Shown here: positions 27,893 through 36,853 of the stretch, one piece after another
How positions within the stretch are numbered: the first letter of the stretch is position 1
Layout: every line of letters starts with the position of its first letter
Source of the DNA: JAAYAY01 sp964563135
GTDB taxonomy: Bacteria; Planctomycetota; Planctomycetia; Pirellulales; Thermoguttaceae
NCBI GenBank assembly: GCA_964563135.1
Contig: CAZLWV010000015.1
Span: 1 to 64,000, forward strand
Reading direction: 5' to 3'
Length of the DNA: 64,000 nucleotides
Position numbers and translations under genes: made by a program
The notes under the pieces: generated by a model
What the model was told of the DNA's origin: nothing
Database searches by the model: none
What the model saw: the letters and a program-made list of their open reading frames with translations, nothing else

Positions 27893-28876
27893 ATGGTTTC
27901 TCGCCTCACGCTCGTTACCGGCGCAACAGGCCTCGTTGGCAACAACGTGGTGCGTCAGCTTCTCGCCCAGGACACGCCCGTTCGCGTCCTCGTCCGTCCG
28001 TCATCCGACCGGCGTCCGTTGGAGGACCTCGACGTCGAGTTGGCTTGCGGCGATGTCTCCTCGGCCGAAGCGGTGCATCAGGCCTGCCGCGACGTCGGTG
28101 TGGTGATCCACGCCGCAGGGTTCGTTCACATCGGCCGGTCGAAGCTCGACCTCCACAGGACGGTCAATGTGGAAGGAACTCGAAACGTGGCCCACGCAGC
28201 GCGGCGGTGCGGTGCCCGCATGATCCATGTTTCTTCGTCCGACGCCGCCGGGGTCGGCAGTCTCCAGACGCCCGCCGACGAAGAGACGCCGCTGGCCGAC
28301 CATGGCGGGTGTACCTACACGATCACCAAACGCGAGGCGGAACTGGTCGTTCAGGAAGAGGTCGCCCGCGGGCTCGATGCGGTCATCGTCAATCCCAGTT
28401 TCATGCTCGGCCCCTGGGACTGGAAACCCTCCTCTGGCCGCATGCTGCTGGAAGTTGCCCGGGGCCGGGCTTGGGTGGCCCCCCAGGGCTACTTCAGCGT
28501 CTGCGACGTGCGCGATGTGACCGCCGGAATCCTCTCGGCAATCCAGCGCGGGCAATGTGGCCGCCGCTACCTCCTGACGGGCAAGACCCTTTCGTACCTG
28601 GACGCATTTCGCTTGTTCGCCGACATCACGGGCGGTCGGCGTCCCCTCGGCAGTCCAGGCCGGGTGCTTTCCACCGTGGGTGGATGGATCGGCGACCTCG
28701 GCACCCTGCTGACAGGCCGCGAGTCCGATGTCAACTCGGCCGCCATCCGGGTCGCCCGCTTGCCGAAGAGTTATTCCAACCGTCGGGCGGTGGAAGAACT
28801 CGGCTACACGACCCGCCCTGTGGAGGAGTCTGCCCGTGATGCCTGGGCGTGGTTCCGGGAACACGGATATGCGTGA
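27893..28876 (+). CDS. NAD-dependent epimerase/dehydratase (extended SDR)
   Basis: A 327-aa extended short-chain dehydrogenase. The Rossmann start LVTGATGLVGNNVVRQLL binds NAD(P). The active site has HVSSSDAAG (Ser) and YTITKREAE (Tyr-x3-Lys). VNPSFMLGPWDWKPSSG follows, as in hopanoid-associated sugar epimerases (HpnA) and dihydroflavonol-reductase-like proteins. The substrate cannot be inferred from the neighbours. Start ATG 27893 lies 38 bases after the MITE-like element, whose insertion probably affects its leader or promoter. Confidence 0.85.
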   Translation: MVSRLTLVTGATGLVGNNVVRQLLAQDTPVRVLVRPSSDRRPLEDLDVELACGDVSSAEAVHQACRDVGVVIHAAGFVHIGRSKLDLHRTVNVEGTRNVAHAARRCGARMIHVSSSDAAGVGSLQTPADEETPLADHGGCTYTITKREAELVVQEEVARGLDAVIVNPSFMLGPWDWKPSSGRMLLEVARGRAWVAPQGYFSVCDVRDVTAGILSAIQRGQCGRRYLLTGKTLSYLDAFRLFADITGGRRPLGSPGRVLSTVGGWIGDLGTLLTGRESDVNSAAIRVARLPKSYSNRRAVEELGYTTRPVEESARDAWAWFREHGYA

Positions 28877-28937
28877 GAAACCGGGCACGTTGCCGCGGCG
28901 AAGAAAGGAATCGCCCCGTACGCCATGGTCCAAAGGA

Positions 28938-28976
28938 CCGGCCGCACCGGACACTGGTGCGTCTCGATGCGGCCGG
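28938..28976. terminator. Hairpin between convergent epimerase and glgB genes
   Basis: CCGGCCGCA (28938-28946) pairs with TGCGGCCGG (28968-28976), with an alternative inner stem GCACC/GGTGC. No T-tract follows, so terminator function is uncertain, but the position between two convergent genes fits a bidirectional terminator. Confidence 0.4.
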
Positions 28977-29002
28977 CGTAATTCGGCGTCCTGAGCGCCC
29001 CG

Positions 29003-31213
29003 TTATCTTCGCGGCTTCAACACCGTCACACCCAGGGGCGGCAGCGTGATCTCCAGCGAGGCCGGGCGACCGTGGGCGTAGATGGCTTCCGCCACCTTAC
29101 CCGCGCCGTTGCCCACGTTGCCCCCGGCATAGTACCTGGAGTCGCTGTTGAAGATCTCGTCGTAGGTCGCAAGCTTCGGGACTCCCACACGGAATCGATG
29201 CCGCGGGACCGGCGTGAAGTTGGCGCAGACCAGGAGGAAGTCGTCCGGATCTTCGGCTTTGCGGATGTAGCTGAAAGTGCTCTCTTCCCAGTTGTGGCAA
29301 TCGATCCACTCGAAGCCGCGGCCGTCGAAGTCGTAGCGGTGGAGCGCCGGCTCACTGCGATAGAGCCGGTTCAAATCGGCAACGCACCGCTTCAGCCCCT
29401 GGTGCGATTCCCATTGGAGGAGGTCCCACTGGAGACTGGTGTCGAAATTCCACTCGACCCACTGGCCGAAATCGCCACCCATGAAAAGCAGTTTCTTGCC
29501 CGGATGTGTCCACATGTACGTGAACAGCAGCCGCAGGTTCGCGAACTTCTGCCACAGGTCTCCCGGCATCTGGTCCAGCAGAGACCCCTTGCCATGCACA
29601 ACCTCATCGTGCGAGAAGGGAAGCACGAAGTTTTCGTGGAAGGCATAGATCAGGCTGAACGTCAATTCGTCGTGGTGGTACTTGCGATGGATCGGCTCGT
29701 GCCGCATGTAGCGGAGCGTGTCGTTCATCCAGCCCATGTTCCACTTGAGACTGAATCCCAGTCCACCCAGATAGGTCGGCTTCGACACACCGGCCCAGGC
29801 GGTCGATTCCTCCGCGATCGTGAGCACCCCTGGAAACTGCAGGTGGGCCTGTTCATTGAATCGCTTGAGGAAGGAGATGGCCTCGATATTCTCTCGGCCA
29901 CCATACTTGTTTGGAATCCAGTCGCCCGGCTTGCGGCTGTAGTCCAGATAGAGCATCGAAGCCACCGCGTCGACACGGATCCCGTCGATGTGGTACTTGT
30001 CCATCCAGAACAGCGCATTGGAGATCAGGTAGTTCGAGACTTCATTGCGCCCGTAGTTGAAGATGTGGGTACCCCAGTCGCGGTGTTCGCCCTGACGCGG
30101 ATCCTCGTGCTCGTAGAGTGCCGTACCGTCAAAGCGCCGCAGGCCATGGCCGTCGCGAGGAAAATGGGCAGGTACCCAGTCCAGAATCACTCCGATATCG
30201 TGCTGATGGCAAAGGTCCACCAGGTACATGAAGTCCTGTGGAGTTCCGTATCGCGACGTTGCGGCATAGTACCCAACCGTTTGATACCCCCAGCTTGCCG
30301 AAAGAGGATGCTCACTGATCGGCAACAGTTCGATGTGGGTGTAGCCCATCTCGTGGACATACTCGACGAGCTGGTGGGCCAGATCGCGATAGGTGAGCCA
30401 ACGATGCGGGTCATCGCCCGGCCGGCGCCAGCTTCCCAGGTGGACTTCATACATCGACACTGGCCGCTCCAGCCAGTTGGCGTTGGGCCGGTTGCACATC
30501 CAGGTTGAATCGTGCCAGTGGTACCGGTTCAGGTCGATCACCTTCGAGGCCGTTTGCGGCGGCACTTCGGCGCCGAATGCGAACGGATCGCATTTTTCGA
30601 AGGTCTGGCCATTGTGGCGAATCTGGTACTTGTAGAGCGTGCCCTCGCTCAGGCCGGGCACAAACAACTCCCAGAAGCCGCCGGGAATGTGCTTGCGCAT
30701 GGGGTGACGGCGGCCGTCCCACGAGTTGAAATCGCCCACCAAGCTCACGCTCGATGCGTTCGGTGCCCAAACCGCAAAATTGACACCTTCGACTCCGTCG
30801 ATCGTTCGCAACTGGGCGCCCAGTTTCTCGTAGCAGCGCCAGTGCGTGCCTTCCCCCATCAGGTGCAGGTCGAAATCGGAAAGCAGTTGCGGGAATGCGT
30901 ACGGATCGTGCATTTCTCTTCTCTCTCCACCGTTCTCGGCGATGCGGAGCTTGTAGTGCGGGCGACCATCGTCCTCACGCGGCGGGCAGATCGCTTCGAA
31001 AAGCCCAGCCGGGTGTATCCTGCGCATCGGCCGTGTGATCTCGTGGCGACCGTCGACGACCCAAGCCTGATCGGTATGTGGCAAGTAGGCTCGAACAGCC
31101 AGTGCCTTCCGTCCGGACACCTCCACTTCGTGGGGACCCAGCAACTCAAAAGGATTCTCGTAACGCCCGTCGAGAAGTAGTCCAACTTTGTCCAGCAGAA
31201 CGCTCGTACGCAC
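29003..31213 (-). CDS. glgB: 1,4-alpha-glucan branching enzyme
   Basis: Introduces alpha-1,6 branches into glycogen; 736 aa, the long form. Two N-terminal beta domains (~1-210) are recognised by NPFELLGPHEV and the CBM48 segment VNFAVWAPNASSVSLVGDFN. The GH13 barrel shows ELLPISEHPL, DWVPAHFPRD, DGIRVDAVASMLYLDY (nucleophile Asp), TIAEESTAW (acid/base Glu) and LPFSHDEVVHGKGS. The end is the usual C-terminal beta domain. It is a single gene, convergent with the epimerase. No other glg gene is present in the window. Confidence 0.97.
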   Translation of the reverse strand: MRTSVLLDKVGLLLDGRYENPFELLGPHEVEVSGRKALAVRAYLPHTDQAWVVDGRHEITRPMRRIHPAGLFEAICPPREDDGRPHYKLRIAENGGERREMHDPYAFPQLLSDFDLHLMGEGTHWRCYEKLGAQLRTIDGVEGVNFAVWAPNASSVSLVGDFNSWDGRRHPMRKHIPGGFWELFVPGLSEGTLYKYQIRHNGQTFEKCDPFAFGAEVPPQTASKVIDLNRYHWHDSTWMCNRPNANWLERPVSMYEVHLGSWRRPGDDPHRWLTYRDLAHQLVEYVHEMGYTHIELLPISEHPLSASWGYQTVGYYAATSRYGTPQDFMYLVDLCHQHDIGVILDWVPAHFPRDGHGLRRFDGTALYEHEDPRQGEHRDWGTHIFNYGRNEVSNYLISNALFWMDKYHIDGIRVDAVASMLYLDYSRKPGDWIPNKYGGRENIEAISFLKRFNEQAHLQFPGVLTIAEESTAWAGVSKPTYLGGLGFSLKWNMGWMNDTLRYMRHEPIHRKYHHDELTFSLIYAFHENFVLPFSHDEVVHGKGSLLDQMPGDLWQKFANLRLLFTYMWTHPGKKLLFMGGDFGQWVEWNFDTSLQWDLLQWESHQGLKRCVADLNRLYRSEPALHRYDFDGRGFEWIDCHNWEESTFSYIRKAEDPDDFLLVCANFTPVPRHRFRVGVPKLATYDEIFNSDSRYYAGGNVGNGAGKVAEAIYAHGRPASLEITLPPLGVTVLKPRR

Positions 31214-31325
31214 CTACGTCTCCTTCCGTCCTCATTCCATCTAGAATCGTGATCCGCAGCTCACCCGGCAGGATGCGAGCGTTGGCAGATTCATGATTCT
31301 ACGTAGTTTCAGTAATTTAGCTAAT

Positions 31326-31907
31326 TCACGAATTCTCTGCCAGTCGCGTCCCACCTTGAGGGCCGTTGAGGCAATGCGAGATAGAAGCCTTCCATTGTCG
31401 CAGCTTGTCACGGATCTCCTCGGTTTTCGACACTTCCGTGAGAGTAGAATCTGTGTCGGAAGCCACGAGATCCCCGTCTGAGGGGATATCTGCCCCTTGA
31501 GAGGTATGCGCCGGATCGATTCGCCACGTCCGGCAGTCGAGCTGATGGAACTCCATCGCTCGGTCAAGGCGCTTCCAAAGGTCGTCGTTCTTGACGGGGA
31601 CCATGCGTCCGAAATACTCCCACTGCCAGCCATTCTCCCGCCATTCCCGCAGACCGTGTCGGATTCCCTCGCGAACATAAGTGCTTGGTGTCCATAAGGT
31701 TACACGAGACGGCTGTTCCAGAGCCTCGAGCCCACGAACGACCGTGAGCAGCTCCAGTCGATCGCCGCGAGCGTCCGGATCCACGTCATCGGCCACAATT
31801 CGCTCTCCACCATCGGCCGAACGCAATACGAATCGCCAACGGCCAGGCCCCTGAAGTTGACTTGACTCCGATATGAGCAGGTAGTGAGGTCGTGTCGGGC
31901 AGTCCAT
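31326..31907 (-). CDS. RNase HI-like protein with degenerate active site
   Basis: 193 aa from ATG 31907 (the frame is open to TTG 31955). The sequence follows the RNase HI fold: RLELLTVVRGLEAL matches the helix carrying Glu48 of E. coli RNase HI, TLWTPSTYVREGI matches STDSQYVRQGI, and NDDLWKRLDRAMEFHQ matches the NVDLWQRLDAAL segment. Of the four carboxylates, Glu48 is kept. Asp10 appears as Glu (ISESS), Asp70 is Pro (WTPST), and the KGH...Asp134 end is not recognisable. It is therefore probably catalytically weak or inactive. Function is unknown. Confidence 0.7.
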   Translation of the reverse strand: MDCPTRPHYLLISESSQLQGPGRWRFVLRSADGGERIVADDVDPDARGDRLELLTVVRGLEALEQPSRVTLWTPSTYVREGIRHGLREWRENGWQWEYFGRMVPVKNDDLWKRLDRAMEFHQLDCRTWRIDPAHTSQGADIPSDGDLVASDTDSTLTEVSKTEEIRDKLRQWKASISHCLNGPQGGTRLAENS

Positions 31908-32756
31908 GATCAATACCGCAGCAAAATGCCGAGTTCTCGATTGTGCCTCCTGCAAGAAAGAACGGAGAACCTCCGATGTGAGTCGGACCAGCCGAATTCC
32001 ATCCGGCCTCTTAGCCTATCGTCACATGTTGCCGACTTTCTCCATGTTTCCCATGTTTGCAATCGGCTTTCTGTTGCGGACAGTCTTCGGGTCGCACCAA
32101 TTGCGCTGCCCAGTGGTCTTCGTGGGGGCACAGGCCATCACAGCTCAGTGCATCCACGCCAGACTCGCCCGATTCATTCATCTCAATCTGCAAAGTGCGC
32201 AGCTTGCTGACGAACCTTTGCCGCTCCGCTAAATTTCCCTCGTTTTGCTCACATAATTGCCCTGCTACTTGAAAAGAAGAATGTTTCCCGTGCGGAACTT
32301 GCGGTTTTGGCGCCGTGGCACTTTATCTGAGCAGAATGCGTGAAATTTATCTGAGCGGCAAGGGACGAACCGCAAGTTGTCCTGGTTGCAGCCGCGGAAG
32401 AGCATGTGGTCGTGTGAACTTGCCGTCAGCGCGTGGATTTCTAGCAGCAGGAACCGCAGCATATCGAGCGGGGCCTTGATCGCAGGCTTGCCCGTCCAAT
32501 CGTAACCCGAAGCGTGAGCGAGGAGGGGTAACACCTTGCCTCGCTTACGCTTCGGGTTACGCAGATGTGACAGCAGTCGGCAAGGTCACGATCAAGGCCA
32601 TCGAGCGGGCACTCATCGCCCCAGCAGGCCAGTCGGAAGTAGTCCGGGCCAACATCAGGCCCCGCATGCAGGGTGATCCGACGGCCACAGCCGGAACGAT
32701 GCCCCTGCCGCTCCCGCCTGCGAACAGGGGCCGATCCCGAACCGCTGACAGAAACA
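31908..32756. other. Intergenic region with REP-like palindrome
   Basis: About 850 bases without a supportable gene. It contains the palindromic unit at 32501-32561. It also has a short direct repeat of TTTATCTGAGC near 32322-32363. A minus-strand frame of 89 aa (32265-32534) has no recognisable similarity and could be a remnant of a mobile element. Confidence 0.45.
32501..32561. repeat. REP-like palindromic element
   Basis: A 23-base arm starting CGTAACCCGAAGCG (32501-32523) is repeated inverted at 32539-32561, with a single mismatch, around a 15-base loop. The core CCCGAAGCGTRAGCGAGG resembles dispersed palindromes I have seen in planctomycete genomes, which would make it a REP-type element. 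Only one unit occurs in this window. Confidence 0.75.
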
Positions 32757-34025
32757 CTAGAGCGCTGCGCGAAGCGGCCGAACGGAATATCCCCCCGAGG
32801 CGCAGCTCGTCATCAGCCGCTGCCATGCCTGCGGGGTTCCTGGTGTCAGACTGCCGAGCACCCGCGGTGTCTCCGCACCGGTCAGGCCGGCCACATTCGC
32901 GGGAACCTGGTCAAAGTGCAGAATCGCCAGCATGGCGGCCACCGCAGCGGGCACAACATCCGACTGTCCGCCAAGTTGCTCAACGCGCTGGACCGGGTAG
33001 CGGGAAAGCCGGGCGCTCAATTGCCGCAGAATCAACCCGTTTGCCAGCCCGCCACCGGAAAGAATGACTTCCGTGGGTTCCGTCTCTCGCACGAGGCGCC
33101 CCAAGGCTCTTGCTGCCGACTCGGCCACGAAGTGGCTGGCGCTGCAGAGCATGTCATGAACGCTCCAGCCTCGCTCCACCGCCATTGCCACAGCCGAGCG
33201 GAGCATTTGCGGCGAGTCGCACTCGGAAGGGAAATCAAACGTGTCGCTCTGGTCAAGCCACAGCCGGACCAGTTCATCCACCCGCCGGCCCTGGACGGCC
33301 AGTCGCCCCCCCACGTCGAACGAGCGTTTGCCATTGGTCAACTCCCGCACGAGAAGATCCACCAGCGACATTCCATGGGCCACCCGGTATCCCAGGCCGG
33401 AGACACTCGAGAGCGAACCTGTCAGCCGCGGCAACCGTACCAGCCGAACGGTGCGGCCAAGATGCAGGAATATCCGCTCGCGATGAGCCGACCGGAACAG
33501 GATCCAGAGCGGCAAGGGTGCGAGCGGCGTTCCCCGCCCTCCAGAGGCGAGGTCCCTGGCCGGAAAGCCCGATACCACGTTGAGCCCGGAGAGATCGGCG
33601 AGTCGCGCCGGGTCAATCAGATCGACGTGGCCCCGCAACCCCTCCTCGCTGGCAAGGGTCTTGCCCGGCTCGTTCACTCCGATTGCGAGCATTTCGCCCA
33701 GAACACCGGCGTTGTTGGCGGCAGATTCCTGGGCGGCGATGGCCACGTGTTCCGTCAGGATCCCTCGCAGTTCCATCAGAATCGTCAGCCAGTCCGGACG
33801 GTTGGCACTGCTACCACCTTCCAGCAAGGTCCTCAGTTCGGCCGCCCGATCGGGCAGGTCGAGAGAAACGGGACGTCCGACACGGACACTGATGTGCAGC
33901 CCATTGCCGCAAGCGGCCAGTGCTGCAGCGCGGATCCGGCGGCAGTTCGCGGATACGTCGATTCCGAGGACGTGCCGGACTTCGTTCGGAGACTGGCGTG
34001 GATCGATTCGCAATCGGGGGGGCAT
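32757..34025 (-). CDS. AnmK-like protein with altered catalytic motifs
   Basis: 422 aa from ATG 34025 (GGAGG 13 bases upstream; the frame also permits TTG 34037). It is homologous to anhydro-N-acetylmuramic acid kinase, shown by FPARDLASGGRGTPLAPLP (family: FR-RD-AAGGQGAPL-P), GKRSFDVGGRLAVQGR and the ATP-side motif LSGGGLANGLIL. The N-terminal MSGTSLDG motif is replaced by GIDVSANCRR, and the invariant DTGPGN segment containing the catalytic Asp reads RVAHGM. Kinase activity is therefore doubtful. It follows the C26-like gene on the same strand, which may be cotranscribed. Confidence 0.8.
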   Translation of the reverse strand: MPPRLRIDPRQSPNEVRHVLGIDVSANCRRIRAAALAACGNGLHISVRVGRPVSLDLPDRAAELRTLLEGGSSANRPDWLTILMELRGILTEHVAIAAQESAANNAGVLGEMLAIGVNEPGKTLASEEGLRGHVDLIDPARLADLSGLNVVSGFPARDLASGGRGTPLAPLPLWILFRSAHRERIFLHLGRTVRLVRLPRLTGSLSSVSGLGYRVAHGMSLVDLLVRELTNGKRSFDVGGRLAVQGRRVDELVRLWLDQSDTFDFPSECDSPQMLRSAVAMAVERGWSVHDMLCSASHFVAESAARALGRLVRETEPTEVILSGGGLANGLILRQLSARLSRYPVQRVEQLGGQSDVVPAAVAAMLAILHFDQVPANVAGLTGAETPRVLGSLTPGTPQAWQRLMTSCASGGYSVRPLRAAL

Positions 34026-34160
34026 TCGAGGAGTCAAGCCTCCTGGCTCGCGCCGGCCCAGCCCACTCCATCGGAGGACGCAGGCCGATGGAGTGGGGCG
34101 GGGACGACGGGACGCGAGACGGTTGTGCTTCTTTTCGGAGCGAGAACGGATGCGGGTTGG

Positions 34161-34907
34161 TCAGGCAACCATCCGCATCTCCGAAACCTGGCCGGTGACC
34201 CCGTTGACGAATTCTTCGAAAACCCGCATGTCGAGGGCCGAAGCCGAGTCGCTTTCCGGATGAAACTGGGTGCCGAAGGCAAACCAGTCTTCCATCGTGC
34301 TCTCGATGGCCTCGATGACGCCGTCTGGACAACGGGCGGTGGCCATGAACCCAGGTGCCAGATCGTCGATCGCCATGTGATGCATGCTGTTGACACGGAT
34401 CTCGCCGTCGCCGTAAACGCGCTCCATCAGAGAACCGGGGGTGACTTCCAGGGCATGCCGGTGCGCCCGATCCATCGGATCAAGGTGCGGAAGAGCCTTG
34501 GGCATGTCCTCCGGGAGATGAAGGAACAGCGTGCCGCCTTGCGACACGTTGAGCAATTGCATTCCCACGCCGATGCCGAAGACCGGCATACGGCGATCAG
34601 CAACCATGGCAATCAACGTGCGGTCGAAATCCTCCCGACGTTCTTCCAGTGTGTGAACCGATGCATGCAGCATGTAGCCGTCGCGACGCGGATCGAGATC
34701 GTATCCTCCGATCATCACTACGCCGTCCAAGGCGTCGAGCACCTGCTGGATGTCTTCCTCCTCACGCAGCGGCGGAATCACGATGGGTACGGCGCCCATC
34801 TGGCTCAGCGCGTCGAAGTAGCCCGAGCAGAGAAAACTGAATGCGGGCGAATCCCTTCGAGCCGAGCGGAAGTCTGCGTTCAGGCCGATCAGCGGTTTCT
34901 TGACCAT
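34161..34907 (-). CDS. Peptidase C26-like (PuuD family) protein lacking the catalytic Cys
   Basis: 248-aa class I glutamine-amidotransferase fold similar to gamma-glutamyl-GABA hydrolase. Family features are PLIGLNADF at the start, MIGGYDLDP, the nucleophile elbow and FGTQFHPES. The elbow, normally FGICRGMQ, reads FGIGVGMQ here: Gly113 (codon at 34569-34571) replaces Cys. His216 and Glu218 of the triad are kept. Hydrolysis of gamma-glutamyl bonds is unlikely. A regulatory or ligand-binding role is possible. It lies 135 bases upstream of the AnmK-like gene, same strand. Confidence 0.85.
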   Translation of the reverse strand: MVKKPLIGLNADFRSARRDSPAFSFLCSGYFDALSQMGAVPIVIPPLREEEDIQQVLDALDGVVMIGGYDLDPRRDGYMLHASVHTLEERREDFDRTLIAMVADRRMPVFGIGVGMQLLNVSQGGTLFLHLPEDMPKALPHLDPMDRAHRHALEVTPGSLMERVYGDGEIRVNSMHHMAIDDLAPGFMATARCPDGVIEAIESTMEDWFAFGTQFHPESDSASALDMRVFEEFVNGVTGQVSEMRMVA

Positions 34908-35560
34908 CGAGATTCCTCCTTCGGCACGTCCTGTGCCGAATTGGTTGGGAAGTGAAAAGGAAAGAATTGGGGCTTGCCAGCCGTCCAGGCCGGAGACTGC
35001 GGGATTCCTTCCGACCCAGACATACCGCTCGCGCCGAACGGAGTTATCGGGCGACAGAAGCCCTCACGCGGAAAAGAGCGACAGCCAACGTTGATGGGAG
35101 CAATCCACCCGCAATCAGAACTGCGAGTGAACATGGCATCCTGCCAATACTGCCCAACGGAGGGGGGCGATGACGTCCTCTTCATCGAGACTTTCCCCGG
35201 AGTTTGCACGCCTGGTTGAGGCGTCTCGCCGATGAACAGTCTTTGTTCGTGATCGGCGATTTCGTGTTGAACCGTTTCTTAGGTTGTCGCGTAAACTTGC
35301 TCGTGCAAGTCGGCCCGCATCTTATGGATACGACGCGGCTCCTGCAAGCAATCCCCTTTATTTTGTGTCGTTTCAATGCTTGCTTACAACATCCTGTACG
35401 GATAGCATTGCTAGCACTCCTTCAGGGGGCAAGTATAGTCGCCACGGCATTTGGTTTACGAGCCGGGCCGGTCCCGGTATGCTGAAGGATCTGCCTGGCG
35501 AACCGGGCAGGCCACCAGTCCGGGGGCGATTCGCCTCCAAACCAGCAGATCTCCGACGCC
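34908..35560. other. Intergenic region before the OleA/FabH-like gene
   Basis: About 650 bases, less GC-rich than its surroundings. A plus-strand frame at 35204-35485 and a minus-strand frame at 35182-35376 resemble nothing I know. I see no RNA gene or repeat. The region must hold the divergent promoters of the C26-like and OleA/FabH-like genes. Confidence 0.4.
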
Positions 35561-36676
35561 ATGCTCTATCGAAACGTTTGCCTGGAAGCAATCGCCTGCA
35601 CGCTCCCTGAAGATGTGGTTACCTCGGCTGAACTGGAGCAGCGGCTGGAGCCGCTTTACCGCCGCCTGCGATTGCCGGAAGGTCGTCTGGAGCTCATGAC
35701 GGGCATCGTGGAGCGGCGTTTCTGGAAGCCAGGCACCACGATCAGCGAGAAGAGTATTGCCTCGGGCGAAAAGGCTATCTGCGCCAGCGGCATCGACCGC
35801 CGGCAGATCGGCGCCCTCGTCCACGGCTCCGTGTGCCGCGACTACCTGGAACCGGCGACCGCCAGCGGTGTGCACCACGGTCTGCACTTGCCCGCTGAGT
35901 GCATGGTCTACGACGTCTCCAACGCCTGCCTGGGCCTTCTCAACGGCGTTGTCCAGGTCGCCAACATGATCGAACTCGGCCAGATCCGCGCCGGCCTAGC
36001 CGTCGGCACCGAAAGCGGCAGGGCGCTTGTGGAGACGACGATCGAGCGGCTCAACAGCGACACGAGCCTGACCCGGAAAGACATCAAGCTGGCAATCGCT
36101 TCGCTCACGATCGGTTCCGGCAGCGCGGCCATTCTCCTGACCGATGGCAAGCTCAGTCGGACCGGGAATCGCCTGCTGGGCGGCATCGTCCGCACGGCAA
36201 CCGACCACTGCCGGCTTTGTCACAGCGACCGCGACGAATCGGGGGGCGACGACATGAAGCCGCTCATGTGGACCGATTCGGAGCGGCTCATGCAGGAAGG
36301 GGTCGCGGCGGCCAAGGAGGCTTTCAACGATTTTCTCACTGAGCTGAACGGGGACGCCGCGGCCATCGACAGGACCTTCTGCCATCAGGTCGGCCGGGCC
36401 CACCAGAAGCTCCTCTTCGAGTCTCTCGGCCTCGATCCGGTGATCGACTACGCCACGATCAGCCGGTTGGGCAACACCGGCTCGGTCGCCTTGCCCACGG
36501 CGGCAGCCCTGGGCATTGAAAACGGCCATCTTCGACGCAACGACCGTGTTGCCATGCTCGGAATCGGCTCGGGAATCAACGTGCTCATGCTCGGTGTCGA
36601 CTGGCAGACCAGCCCCGCCGACCACCGGGTCCATCACCCGCATGCCCGCTGCCAGGCAACGGCCGCCGAACGATAG
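35561..36676 (+). CDS. 3-oxoacyl-ACP synthase III family protein (OleA/FabH-like)
   Basis: 371-aa thiolase-fold condensing enzyme. The Cys-His-Asn triad is visible: YDVSNACLGLLNG (Cys), FCHQVGRAH (His) and LGNTGSVALP (Asn). The N-terminal GIVERRFWKPGTTISEKS and the long middle are nearer to OleA/FabH-like proteins of long-chain hydrocarbon or polyunsaturated pathways than to housekeeping FabH. It would join an acyl-CoA or acyl-ACP with another acyl chain or malonyl-ACP. The partners oleB, oleC and oleD are not next to it, so the pathway is undetermined. Confidence 0.82.
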   Translation: MLYRNVCLEAIACTLPEDVVTSAELEQRLEPLYRRLRLPEGRLELMTGIVERRFWKPGTTISEKSIASGEKAICASGIDRRQIGALVHGSVCRDYLEPATASGVHHGLHLPAECMVYDVSNACLGLLNGVVQVANMIELGQIRAGLAVGTESGRALVETTIERLNSDTSLTRKDIKLAIASLTIGSGSAAILLTDGKLSRTGNRLLGGIVRTATDHCRLCHSDRDESGGDDMKPLMWTDSERLMQEGVAAAKEAFNDFLTELNGDAAAIDRTFCHQVGRAHQKLLFESLGLDPVIDYATISRLGNTGSVALPTAAALGIENGHLRRNDRVAMLGIGSGINVLMLGVDWQTSPADHRVHHPHARCQATAAER

Positions 36677-36748
36677 CTCCTGACTCGGCCGGTCCCCGGA
36701 ATTCTCCAAAAGCTTGCACGACAGGCAAGCCGGGTTAGGATGAAGCTA

Positions 36749-36853
36749 GTGCTTTGTCACAGCTTGATTTTGGGGGTCAATGGCTTAGACTCATGCGACA
36801 ATCGCCGAGTTGTTCCGCAGTCTGGATCCCGATTCTTGGCTGAGACAGAGCAC
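36749..36853. mobile_element. MITE-like element, copy 2 (105 bp)
   Basis: Starts GTGCTTTGTCACAGC and ends GCTGAGACAGAGCAC. Flanked by TA on the left (36747-36748) and TT on the right (36854-36855). It shares the central TCGCCGAGTTGTTCCGCAG with copy 1. It lies between the OleA/FabH-like gene and the giant protein gene, ending 70 bases before the latter's start. Confidence 0.8.

Noticed and set aside
32265..32534. 89-aa minus-strand frame near the REP-like element
   Set aside because: Ends inside the palindrome and resembles no transposase or other protein I know; kept only as a possible remnant.
35204..35485. 93-aa plus-strand frame before the OleA/FabH-like gene
   Set aside because: No ribosome-binding site or recognisable similarity; too weak to annotate.
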